DNA from: Maribellus sp. CM-23
GTDB taxonomy: Bacteria; Bacteroidota; Bacteroidia; Bacteroidales; Prolixibacteraceae
Assembly (NCBI RefSeq): GCF_021354595.1
Contig: NZ_JADWYJ010000002.1
Coordinates: 372,001-436,000 of the forward strand
Direction: 5' to 3'
Length of the DNA: 64,000 nucleotides
Position numbers and translations under genes: made by a program. Below, piece by piece: positions 10,033-18,179 of this stretch. Each line of letters opens with the position of its first letter. Position 1 is the stretch's first letter. The notes under the pieces are model-generated. The model searched no databases. It saw nothing but the letters and a program-made list of their open reading frames with translations, and had not been told where the DNA came from.

Positions 10033-11235
10033 ATGAAAAGAATAGTATTTATACTACTGATTGCCTTGATGGTGGCTTGTGAAAAGTACGACGAACCGAC
10101 AACCTATAGTTTTACGGTAAAAGTATTTTATCCTGAAAACGTTGAAAGCGGAGGCCCTGTTGCCAATACCGATATATTGGTTCGAAACACGCAAACAGGC
10201 CGCGAATTTATGGCAACAACCAATGCCAGTGGAGTGGCCGTTTTTGATGTAAGGGGAGGAAATTACGATCTGGTGATCTCGTTCCAGGAAAAACACCAAA
10301 TAGAGCTGGATGGCTACCCAAGTATGAAAATGCTTTTGTTCAGCGGGAGCCTCACCGGGCAACAGATTATGGAGAACGGAATTCAGTTAAAAATAAACAC
10401 CGAATACGTGATTGAATCAGAAGGCTTTGTAATAAAAGAACTCTATTCATCGGGTAGCAGAACTCCGGAAGGAGCTGTTTACAGCGCCGATAAGTTTGTT
10501 GAAATTTATAACAACAGCGACAAAGTGCTCTACTCTGATGGCTTGTGTTTCGGGGCTGTTCGTTATACCAGAACGTACGAGCCTACTCCCTGGGTAGATG
10601 CAAACGGCAATCTTATGCCCCGTATTCCCCTGTGGAGTTTTGTCCCCATTGTTCCCGGATCAGGACAGGAACATCCGGTTCAGCCCGGAGAGTCTTTTAT
10701 CATTGCTTTATCGGGACTGAATCACCGCGACGATCCAAACGGAAACTCAAACTCGGTGGACCTTTCGGGTGCTGCGTGGGAAATGTATGTAGAAAACGGC
10801 AAATACGCAGATGTTCCATCAGTCCCCAATCTGCTAATGCAAAGAATCACGGCAGGCACCACCATGCTGATGGATACACGGGGAATGATCTGCATTCTGT
10901 TCAGACTGCCTTCTGATGAATATGAAAATATTTTTACAAATCCCGACAACTTTATGACAGAGCCGGGAGGATCAATGAATTGCTTCATGGTTCCATACGG
11001 CTGGATCATTGACGGTATTGAAAACCCGCAATTAAATGAGACTGTTTACAAACGATTGCCCAACAGCATTGATGTGGGCTACATTCAAACCAGAGGTGGA
11101 TACGAAGGGGTATCTATCAGACGAAAAGTAAAAGAAGTGATCAACGGGCGAACCGTTTACCAGGATACCAACAACTCAAGCAACGATTTTCTCACCAACC
11201 AGGTGCCAACACCGGGAGTGATCGCACAACAATAA
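10033..11235 (+). CDS. DUF4876 lipoprotein
   Basis: A 400-residue surface lipoprotein with lipobox Cys16 (MVAC). The N-terminal domain (about 25-120) resembles the carboxypeptidase-regulatory beta-sandwich (NTDILVRNTQTGREF, DVRGGNYDLVI). The following part has an EIYNNSDKVLY segment reminiscent of lamin-tail-type domains. The DUF4876 assignment is from memory of the family. The start is 12 bp after the TonB receptor and the stop overlaps the next start as TAATG, indicating translational coupling. It may act as the substrate-binding partner of the receptor, as SusD does for SusC (inference). Confidence 0.75.
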   Translation: MKRIVFILLIALMVACEKYDEPTTYSFTVKVFYPENVESGGPVANTDILVRNTQTGREFMATTNASGVAVFDVRGGNYDLVISFQEKHQIELDGYPSMKMLLFSGSLTGQQIMENGIQLKINTEYVIESEGFVIKELYSSGSRTPEGAVYSADKFVEIYNNSDKVLYSDGLCFGAVRYTRTYEPTPWVDANGNLMPRIPLWSFVPIVPGSGQEHPVQPGESFIIALSGLNHRDDPNGNSNSVDLSGAAWEMYVENGKYADVPSVPNLLMQRITAGTTMLMDTRGMICILFRLPSDEYENIFTNPDNFMTEPGGSMNCFMVPYGWIIDGIENPQLNETVYKRLPNSIDVGYIQTRGGYEGVSIRRKVKEVINGRTVYQDTNNSSNDFLTNQVPTPGVIAQQ

Positions 11236-12794
11236 TGAAAGGACACCGCAAAATACCGCTCTTTTTTATGGCTCTGGTCATGAGTTTTCAGACTTTGGCA
11301 CAGAAGCAGGATTCGTTGCGAAATTCTTTGTCATCAGAAAAAATACTGCTTTTGAATACGCTTTGGTCGGAGTCGGGCAATGCGGCCGGTTTGCAATCTT
11401 TCGACATACAGCACCGCTTAGGCACAGCACGTCTTTTGTATCAGCACGAGAACGGCGATTATCATCGCTTCCAGGAAGGGGAAAAACAAAACCAGTATGG
11501 ATTTCAGACCTACGGTTACCAGAAACTCAACAACTGGAAATTTTACGGGGCGTTTTCGTATTACAGCCAGGAAGAGAAAAAAGTAAAATGGGTAGATGTA
11601 CTGAATCCTTATGACGACAACCCCTATACTTTGGGAGATGGAACCGGAGGTACCTATCGCAAAGAATTTTTTGACATGCAGGTGCGCGGTGCCTTAAAGT
11701 TAAGTTCGCTGATCGATCTGGGTTTTGATGTAAAGTACCAAACAGGAGTTGGAGCCCGCAGAAAAGATCCAAGGCCAACCAACAAAGCAACCGAGTTCGA
11801 CTTTAAACCGGGGATCGTTTTCAGCCCCGGAAAGTTCATGGCGGGTTTAAACCTTCATCTTCAAACTGCCAAAGAAGACATTTCACTGAAAACGCTCAGC
11901 GATTCTACCTATAATTTCTTTCATTTCAGAGGAATGGGTGTGTACTCCGCCACCACCGAAATGGACGACCGAAGCAACCAATCCACTCTTTTGGGGGCAG
12001 GCCTTCAATTGGGATGGAAAGGAGATCGCTTGTCAAACCTCACCGAAATCTCTTTCTTTCAAAAAGAAACCGACATAAAACGCGGCAAACTGTCGCCCAT
12101 TCAACTGGTGTTGCTCGAGAAATTCCAAACCGATGCAGCATCCACTTTTATCCTGCGCAACACTAACGGAAGTATTCATAAACTCAAATTGTACTTTACG
12201 GATAAACACATTTACGGACACGAGCCGGTAATGGAACCCAAAGCCACGCAGGAAAAATTTCAGTGGGAAACCATTGCCAAATACGTTCTGTACTGGCACC
12301 GGGAAGATAATTTCGGATTTGATTATTCGTGGTACACGTTTCAAGACAGGGATCACATAAATTGGGGAGTGAAAGCCAGTGCCATGATCACAGGCTCGGA
12401 AACCTCTTATTACTTTGTTCCGGAGAAAAACAAACAGAAACTTAACCAGTATAAAATCAATGCGGCCATCGAGAAAGAGATTAGCACAAACGTGGCCGAT
12501 ATTATTCTTTCAGCCAACGGAGCCTACCGAAAAGGATTTAACAGTCGGTTGAACCTGGTTAGCGACCCGGCTTTGCTGGAAACGACGCATACTGCAATGG
12601 TACAACACGATTTCGATTTTTGGAACAAAGGAATGACAGAGCTGGGTGGAAAAATACAGCTGGCAAGAAGAGTAAAAATGTACGAACACAGAGTACAGCT
12701 CTATACAGGTATCGATTATACAAAACGCTTCTCGCAAATGACTGGCGATCCAGAGAAGAACAGTACAAGCATACAAGTAGGAATCAACTTTTAA
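11235..12794 (+). CDS. DUF6850-type outer membrane beta-barrel protein
   Basis: 519 residues with a signal peptide (cut near TLAQ, residue 22) followed by alternating aromatic/hydrophobic strands throughout and a C-terminal IQVGINF strand ending in Phe, as in outer-membrane barrels. I associate this family with DUF4876 neighbours. It shares one base with the preceding stop codon (TAATG) and is followed 6 bp later by the ABC ATPase gene, so the operon continues into the inner-membrane transporter. Confidence 0.75.
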   Translation: MKGHRKIPLFFMALVMSFQTLAQKQDSLRNSLSSEKILLLNTLWSESGNAAGLQSFDIQHRLGTARLLYQHENGDYHRFQEGEKQNQYGFQTYGYQKLNNWKFYGAFSYYSQEEKKVKWVDVLNPYDDNPYTLGDGTGGTYRKEFFDMQVRGALKLSSLIDLGFDVKYQTGVGARRKDPRPTNKATEFDFKPGIVFSPGKFMAGLNLHLQTAKEDISLKTLSDSTYNFFHFRGMGVYSATTEMDDRSNQSTLLGAGLQLGWKGDRLSNLTEISFFQKETDIKRGKLSPIQLVLLEKFQTDAASTFILRNTNGSIHKLKLYFTDKHIYGHEPVMEPKATQEKFQWETIAKYVLYWHREDNFGFDYSWYTFQDRDHINWGVKASAMITGSETSYYFVPEKNKQKLNQYKINAAIEKEISTNVADIILSANGAYRKGFNSRLNLVSDPALLETTHTAMVQHDFDFWNKGMTELGGKIQLARRVKMYEHRVQLYTGIDYTKRFSQMTGDPEKNSTSIQVGINF

Positions 12795-12800
12795 CGAAAC

Positions 12801-13691
12801 ATGACTTCATACGCGATAGAATGCAATAATCTCACCCACTATTACGGGAAAAAAATGGTTTATGAGAACCTGAATTTCCGGGTAGAAGACGGAAGCATAC
12901 TGGGGCTACTGGGGAAAAACGGAGCGGGCAAAACCACCACCATCAATATTTTGAATGGTTTTTTACAGCCCCGCAGCGGCGAGTGCCTCATCTATGGCGA
13001 GAATACGCAACACCTTACACCGCAAAACAAGGCACGTATTGGTTTTCTGATCGAAGGCCACGTTCAATATACTTTTATGAACATTCACCAGATCGAAAAA
13101 TTCTATGCCCGTGTTTACCGGCAATGGAATCCGGAGCCGTACTGGGAGTTGATGTCGAAACTAAAAGTTACCTCGCGGCAAAAAATTTCGACCATGTCGT
13201 GCGGACAGCGGTCACAGGTAGCTCTCGGACTGATTTTGGCGCAAGACCCCGATCTGCTGATTCTCGACGACTTCTCGATGGGGCTTGATCCGGGTTACCG
13301 GCGGCTGTTTATCGATTACCTGCGCGAATATGCCAAAGCCAAAAAGAAAACCATTTTCACCACTTCGCACATTATCCAGGACATGGAGCGCCTGATCGAC
13401 GATGTGCTGATTATGGATTACAACTGCGTGCTGGCACAACAAAACGTAAACGATTTTATGCGCTCCTTCAAACAGTTTTACCTCGAAGTGGAAGATCCGT
13501 CCATCGACCTGAAAAAGGAGGATTTTGTGGTGAACGTCGAAAAAGTACACAACAAGGTGGAGATTTACACCTACGAATCGGAAGAGTTTGTGAAGAAGTT
13601 TCTGGAGAAAAATGGCATTGAACACCGTGCCTTTCAACAGGTGGAAATGGGACTGGAAGATGCCTTTATTGGTTTAACCGGAAAGTATTAG
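12801..13691 (+). CDS. ABC transporter ATP-binding protein
   Basis: A 296-residue ABC ATPase. Walker A GKNGAGKTT is at residues 38-46, the signature loop is MSCGQRSQ (a variant of LSGGQ), Walker B is LLILDDFSMGLDP, and the switch histidine is in TTSHI. The aspartate DD in place of the usual DE after Walker B is notable: the position normally taken by the catalytic glutamate is Asp, so hydrolysis may be slow. The C-terminal 80 residues form an accessory domain. It pairs with the membrane protein encoded 4 bp downstream. Confidence 0.9.
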   Translation: MTSYAIECNNLTHYYGKKMVYENLNFRVEDGSILGLLGKNGAGKTTTINILNGFLQPRSGECLIYGENTQHLTPQNKARIGFLIEGHVQYTFMNIHQIEKFYARVYRQWNPEPYWELMSKLKVTSRQKISTMSCGQRSQVALGLILAQDPDLLILDDFSMGLDPGYRRLFIDYLREYAKAKKKTIFTTSHIIQDMERLIDDVLIMDYNCVLAQQNVNDFMRSFKQFYLEVEDPSIDLKKEDFVVNVEKVHNKVEIYTYESEEFVKKFLEKNGIEHRAFQQVEMGLEDAFIGLTGKY

Positions 13692-13695
13692 GAAT

Positions 13696-14364
13696 ATGTG
13701 GAAAGCAATGATATACAAAGAGTGGCTAAAAATCAGGTGGTTTACCATCCTTTATGCTCTGTTGGGCATGTTGGCAGTGGGCTATCTTTTTTTGAAAGTG
13801 CAACACGACACCACCTTTAACCAGCCCAATAACTACTGGAATCTTATTCTTTTTAAAGGTCTTAAATTTTTCAGCCCCCTAAAATTTATCCCCCTGGCAG
13901 GCGGCTTACTGGTAGCTGTAGCCCAGTATTTCCCCGAAACGGTGAACAAACGCATAAAACTTACTTTTCATCTGCCGTTTAACGAAAACAAAGTTCTGCT
14001 GTGCATGATGGGCTTTGGCTCGTGTTGCCTGCTGGCGGTGTACCTCATTTTAATAACACTCTTTTCAGGAATTGCCGCGTTTTATTTCCCTTCCAACATT
14101 ATTCTTCCGGCACTGGTTTCGCTTATTCCCTGGTTTCTGGCGGGTTTTTCCACCTACTACCTGGTGGCGCTGATCGTTCTGGAACCGGTTTGGAAATTCC
14201 GTTTTCTGTACTTGCTGGTGGCTGCCACATTTATTCCGTTGTTTTTTATTAACGGTTCCACCGCAGCCTACCAGCCGGTCAACATTACGCTGGCTGTTCT
14301 TACTGTTTTATTAAGTATTTCATTGTTGTTCTCGGGTTACCGGTTTAGAAAAGGAGAAATGTAA
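13696..14364 (+). CDS. ABC-type membrane subunit (ABC-2-like)
   Basis: A 222-residue integral membrane protein with about six hydrophobic helices and no signal peptide. It begins 4 bp after the ATPase gene and ends 1 bp before the DUF4857 gene. Its size and position suggest that it is the permease partner of the ATPase; the family was not recognised from sequence alone. Confidence 0.75.
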   Translation: MWKAMIYKEWLKIRWFTILYALLGMLAVGYLFLKVQHDTTFNQPNNYWNLILFKGLKFFSPLKFIPLAGGLLVAVAQYFPETVNKRIKLTFHLPFNENKVLLCMMGFGSCCLLAVYLILITLFSGIAAFYFPSNIILPALVSLIPWFLAGFSTYYLVALIVLEPVWKFRFLYLLVAATFIPLFFINGSTAAYQPVNITLAVLTVLLSISLLFSGYRFRKGEM

Positions 14365-14365
14365 A

Positions 14366-15601
14366 ATGGTAAAACTTAGCCGATACATATTAATACTTAT
14401 TGCCATTACCGGGTTGGCAATTGCCCTTCCGAAACTTTACTGGATAGCCTTTGCCCAGCCCATAAAAAGCCCGTTTGTCCAGTACAGTGCAGTCGACCAT
14501 GATTTCATGATCCTTCGCAACGAAGGGGAGACAGTTTTTACCAACACAAAAGGGGAAACATTCACACGCGAAGAGTACGAAGCCCGGCTTCCGTTTGTGT
14601 ATACGCGACAGCTACTCATGAATCAGACTTTACCCGATTCGCTGAACGGAGAAGAGATGGATCCGCACCAAATCAGTAAGTACCGTTCCATTTTCAGACT
14701 AAAACCGGAAGACATTCGCGCTCCCCAGCCCTCGCTGTTCCCTTTGTTTGAGTCGCAATCGGGCCGCGTAAATCTTGAAATGCCCGAAGATTTTTTCCGC
14801 ATCACCTGGCGGATGGAGTTTATCAATGCCCAAACCAACCAAATTAACGAAGAGAAAAGCCGCATGTTTTCAGCCGTTTTGTACAAACGCGGCTTTCAGT
14901 TTCCGGCCACCTCCATCAACGGCATTCCCACTACGCTCAAATCGTGCGACGAAGGTTACCTGGTGGTCGATTCGGCCAATCAGCTCTTTCATATAAAAAT
15001 GGTGGAAGGAAAACCTTTTGTCCGACAGGTTGATTTACCCGAAGGACTGAAGTTCAAAACCGTTCAGTGTACCGACAACAGCGACAAACTTTATTATGCC
15101 TACCTTTTTTCGGAAGATAAGCACCTGTACATGCTAACACAGTACGACTACCTGCTGGAACGTTTCCCGGTGGATAACATTGACCCCGAAAAGCACGAAA
15201 TACGCATATACGGCGATCTGCTGAATTTCAATGTCAGTGTTTTGGGCGAAGGCTTTGTCCGCTCGCATATTTTCGACCGCAACCTGAATCCGGTGGATGA
15301 ATATTCAGAAAACTGGCCGGTTCAAAGCCAACGAAAAGAAGGGAAAATAGCCGCTGCTCTATTCCCTGTTCAACTAAGCATGACCGATCCCAACTCCGAA
15401 TTTATCAACTTTTATTTTCAACCAAGTACTACTTATTATTGCTTTGCAGCAAGCCTTCTGCTTGCCTTTGTTCAGTTTATCCTTATCCGGAAAAGAAAAC
15501 AAAAATTACTCAATCAGTTACCCGATATCCTGATTATCTGTCTAACAGGAATTGTTGGTTTTTTGGCAGTAAATTTCTTCCCCAACAAATTTTTCAGCTA
15601 G
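14366..15601 (+). CDS. DUF4857 membrane-anchored protein
   Basis: A 411-residue protein with an N-terminal membrane helix (about 5-27), a large presumably periplasmic domain (about 30-345), and two C-terminal helices (about 350-372 and 385-405). DUF4857 is assigned from memory, with its usual position after an ABC ATPase and a permease. It likely completes the transporter complex. It is the last gene of the locus and is followed directly by a terminator. Confidence 0.7.
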   Translation: MVKLSRYILILIAITGLAIALPKLYWIAFAQPIKSPFVQYSAVDHDFMILRNEGETVFTNTKGETFTREEYEARLPFVYTRQLLMNQTLPDSLNGEEMDPHQISKYRSIFRLKPEDIRAPQPSLFPLFESQSGRVNLEMPEDFFRITWRMEFINAQTNQINEEKSRMFSAVLYKRGFQFPATSINGIPTTLKSCDEGYLVVDSANQLFHIKMVEGKPFVRQVDLPEGLKFKTVQCTDNSDKLYYAYLFSEDKHLYMLTQYDYLLERFPVDNIDPEKHEIRIYGDLLNFNVSVLGEGFVRSHIFDRNLNPVDEYSENWPVQSQRKEGKIAAALFPVQLSMTDPNSEFINFYFQPSTTYYCFAASLLLAFVQFILIRKRKQKLLNQLPDILIICLTGIVGFLAVNFFPNKFFS

Positions 15602-15621
15602 AAGGAAAAAGATAAATAGAA

Positions 15622-15657
15622 GCAGCCATTCGATACACGGATGGCTGTTTTTTTTAT
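15622..15657 (+). terminator. Rho-independent terminator after the DUF4857 locus
   Basis: Stem 15623-15629 with 15641-15647 (CAGCCAT/ATGGCTG), extendable by one wobble and one A-T pair, then a run of T. It overlaps the 5' extension of the prmA frame, which excludes an upstream prmA start at 15641. Confidence 0.85.
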
Positions 15658-15679
15658 ACCTTCACAAAAAAAATTTCCC

Positions 15680-16516
15680 ATGGACTACAAAAAAGTAAGC
15701 ATCGAAATAACCCCCTTCCAGGAATGGCTTCGCGAAGTGTTGACAGCGCAGCTTGCCGACATTGGGTTTGATAGTTTTGTGGATTCAGAAATGGGATTCG
15801 ACGCTTATATTCCGGCTTCGGAATACCACAAAGGAGAATTGAACGAGGTACTGAACGAGTTCTCCGAAGACTTTTGTTTTGATGTAAAATCGGAACTGAT
15901 TGAGGACCAGAACTGGAACGAAGAATGGGAGAAAAATTATTTTAAACCGCTGGTAATTGCCAACGAATGCGTGGTCAGGGCTCCTTTTCATACCGATTAC
16001 CCAAAGCTGAAATACGAGATTGTGATTGAGCCCAACATGGCTTTCGGAACCGGAAACCACGAAACTACTTCGCTGGTGCTGGAGTCGATACTTCAGAACG
16101 ATATGTCAGGAAAATCGGTGCTCGATATGGGTTGCGGAACAGGAATACTCGGCATTATGGCTTCGATGAAAGGTGCGGATAAAATCACTGCCATCGACAT
16201 CGACAAGTGGTCGTACGAAGGGAGCCAGGAAAATGCAAAACTCAACAACATCCAAAACCTCGCTGTAAAGCTGGGCGACGCCAAACTGCTGAACGATGAG
16301 TCTTACGATGTGATTTTTGCCAATATCCAACGCAATGTATTGCTCAACGACCTGCCCGCCTACAACCACGTTCTGAACAACGGCGGAATCCTGATCATGA
16401 GTGGTTTTTACAAAGAGGATATTCCGGCCATCAAAACAAAAGCCGAAAGTTTGGGCTTGAAAGATGCCGGGTTCAAAGAAAAAAACAACTGGGTAGCTTA
16501 TTCATTTAAAAAGTAG
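15680..16516 (+). CDS. prmA: Ribosomal protein L11 methyltransferase
   Basis: SAM-dependent enzyme that trimethylates ribosomal protein L11. The 278 residues contain GFGTGNHETT-type and SAM-binding motifs (MAFGTGNHETTS, then VLDMGCGTGILGI) and an FANIQRNVLL motif in the position of the substrate-binding N-x-x. The open frame extends 39 bp further to an ATG at 15641, but that lies inside the terminator hairpin, so the ATG at 15680 (MDYKKVSIEI) is chosen. The end overlaps the convergent phosphodiesterase gene by 11 bp. Confidence 0.93.
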   Translation: MDYKKVSIEITPFQEWLREVLTAQLADIGFDSFVDSEMGFDAYIPASEYHKGELNEVLNEFSEDFCFDVKSELIEDQNWNEEWEKNYFKPLVIANECVVRAPFHTDYPKLKYEIVIEPNMAFGTGNHETTSLVLESILQNDMSGKSVLDMGCGTGILGIMASMKGADKITAIDIDKWSYEGSQENAKLNNIQNLAVKLGDAKLLNDESYDVIFANIQRNVLLNDLPAYNHVLNNGGILIMSGFYKEDIPAIKTKAESLGLKDAGFKEKNNWVAYSFKK

Positions 16517-17018
16517 GAGCCACTTCGTCTCTTGGAATTTGCCAAACTTCCAGGTCGCGTATTTCCTTCCCTTCAATTGTAAAACGCACAGCGGTGCACA
16601 CTTTGTGAAAGCCTTTGTAGCCGGCAGCCCCGGGGTTTATGTGCAAGAAATTATATTTCTGATCGTAAATCACTTTCAGAATGTGTGAGTGCCCGCTGAT
16701 GAACAGATCGGGTGAGTTGGTAAAAATATCCGGCTTTACATAGCGTTCGTAGCGCCCCGGGTAACCACCAATGTGTGTCATCCAAACATCTACCTGTTCG
16801 CACTTAAAGCGCTGATGCATGGGGTGAACAATCCGAACATCCTGTCCATCGATGTTGCCGTAAACGGCTTTTAAGGGTTTAAAGGCCGCCAGCCGGTCGG
16901 CAGTTTGAATGTTGCCAATATCGCCTGCGTGCCAAATCTCGTCCACCTTTTCAAAAAAAGTAAAAATCCGGTCGTGGATAAATCCGTGTGTGTCTGATAA
17001 AAGTCCGATGCGCCTCAT
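16506..17018 (-). CDS. YfcE/MJ0936-type metallophosphoesterase
   Basis: A 170-residue cytosolic dinuclear-metal phosphodiesterase. All five calcineurin-like blocks are visible: SDTHG, HAGDIG, GNID, THIGGYP and SGHSH, followed by NPGAAG. Family members hydrolyse phosphodiesters in vitro; the physiological substrate is not known. The gene is convergent with prmA and overlaps it by 11 bp tail to tail. Confidence 0.9.
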   Translation of the reverse strand: MRRIGLLSDTHGFIHDRIFTFFEKVDEIWHAGDIGNIQTADRLAAFKPLKAVYGNIDGQDVRIVHPMHQRFKCEQVDVWMTHIGGYPGRYERYVKPDIFTNSPDLFISGHSHILKVIYDQKYNFLHINPGAAGYKGFHKVCTAVRFTIEGKEIRDLEVWQIPRDEVAPTF

Positions 17019-17091
17019 TTCTGTATTTTCTATTGCGATAAATTAAGTTAAATTTGTTTGAACCAAAATCAAATAACCAAAAATAATAAGC

Positions 17092-17370
17092 ATGATTTCA
17101 ATAGTAGCCAAATTTACGGTAAAGCAGGGAAAAGAAACAGAGTTCCTGAAATTGATTAACGAATTGGGAGAAGCGTCGAGAGCGGAAGCCGGATGCCTTG
17201 AATACATCTTGCATAAAGATGTTAAAAACGCCAATATCTATTGTTTAATTGAAAAATGGAAAGACCAGGAAGCCGTAGATTTCCACAACAACACGCCTCA
17301 TTTTACCGGAATTGTCCCCAAAATAGTAGAACTTGCCGGGGCTGAAATTGATGTTTACACAAGTCTTTAA
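17092..17370 (+). CDS. Antibiotic biosynthesis monooxygenase (YgiN-like) domain protein
   Basis: A 92-residue single ABM domain, a dimeric ferredoxin-like fold. The family pattern is visible: IVAKFTVKQGKETEFLKLI at the start, EAGCLEYILHKD, and the EKWKDQEAVDFHNNTPHF segment with its conserved histidine. Relatives include quinol monooxygenases and heme-degrading enzymes; which of these applies is open. It stands alone. Confidence 0.85.
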   Translation: MISIVAKFTVKQGKETEFLKLINELGEASRAEAGCLEYILHKDVKNANIYCLIEKWKDQEAVDFHNNTPHFTGIVPKIVELAGAEIDVYTSL

Positions 17371-17429
17371 GAGTGTAAGCGAACCGCGCCACCGAGTTTT
17401 ACGTAAAACTTCCATCTTAAAATAGCAAA

Positions 17430-17924
17430 ATGAAACAGGTAGTGATAGTTCGACACGGAAAAGCCGTACCGTACGGTTACGACGACGATTTCAACCGCGA
17501 CCTTCAGGATCGGGGCAAAAGCGATGCGGCACTGGTGAGTTCCGAATTAAACCAGCGAAAAGTTGCACCCGACCTGATGATATCGAGCCCGGCCAAAAGA
17601 GCGCTTAAAACCGCGCGTATTTTTGCTGACAACCTGGGCTTCAGCCAAAATAAAATTCAGGAAGTGGAAGATATTTACGATGGACTTACAACCGGTGAGT
17701 TTGTCGACCTTATCCGGGAATTGCCCGAAAATGCAGACACGGTTTTCTTTTTCGGGCATAATCCGGGTTTTTATTACTACGTAGCCAACCTGTTGCAATC
17801 GTTTCACGGCGACATGCCTACCACCTCCACCGTCGGAATTAATTTCGAAGTGGATGACTGGAAAGAAGTAAATGCACGTACCGGTTCGCTGGCGTTTCAT
17901 TTGGTTCCGCGGATGTTAAAATAA
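17430..17924 (+). CDS. SixA-like histidine phosphatase
   Basis: A 164-residue enzyme of the histidine phosphatase (phosphoglycerate mutase-like) superfamily. The phosphorylated histidine lies in the N-terminal IVRHGKA (His9), followed by SSPAKRALKTA, and the second catalytic histidine is in GHNPGF. The small size and this pattern match the SixA type, which removes phosphate from phosphohistidine in signalling proteins; the target here is not known. Confidence 0.88.
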   Translation: MKQVVIVRHGKAVPYGYDDDFNRDLQDRGKSDAALVSSELNQRKVAPDLMISSPAKRALKTARIFADNLGFSQNKIQEVEDIYDGLTTGEFVDLIRELPENADTVFFFGHNPGFYYYVANLLQSFHGDMPTTSTVGINFEVDDWKEVNARTGSLAFHLVPRMLK

Positions 17925-18179
17925 TGCCATTGGAATGTATGATTGCTGAACATTAACAATGGGCAATACGACAAAGTCTAAACTAAATTAACAGAATACA
18001 TCCAACGTTAAATATGATTCTTTTCGGCCGTTCTCCAAAGCCTCTTAATCCACCAATTATCAACATATTGAATCCTCTCTTATCCTTGCAGGATGTTAAC
18101 TTTTTGTGTTTCATCAAACCGAAACGTATTTAAAATGTTGATGAATGTGAAAACAGTTACAAACAATTAATACTACAAC
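17925..18179 (+). promoter_or_regulatory. cydAB upstream region (255 bp)
   Basis: AT-rich gap between the SixA-like gene and cydA. It holds no ORF. A TAACTTTTTG stretch near 18098 resembles a -7 box with one extra base. No convincing FNR-type dyad was found. Confidence 0.35.

Noticed and set aside
15641..15679. Upstream start for prmA at 15641
   Set aside because: The first codons fall in the 3' arm and T-run of a terminator hairpin; the ATG at 15680 gives the normal PrmA N terminus.
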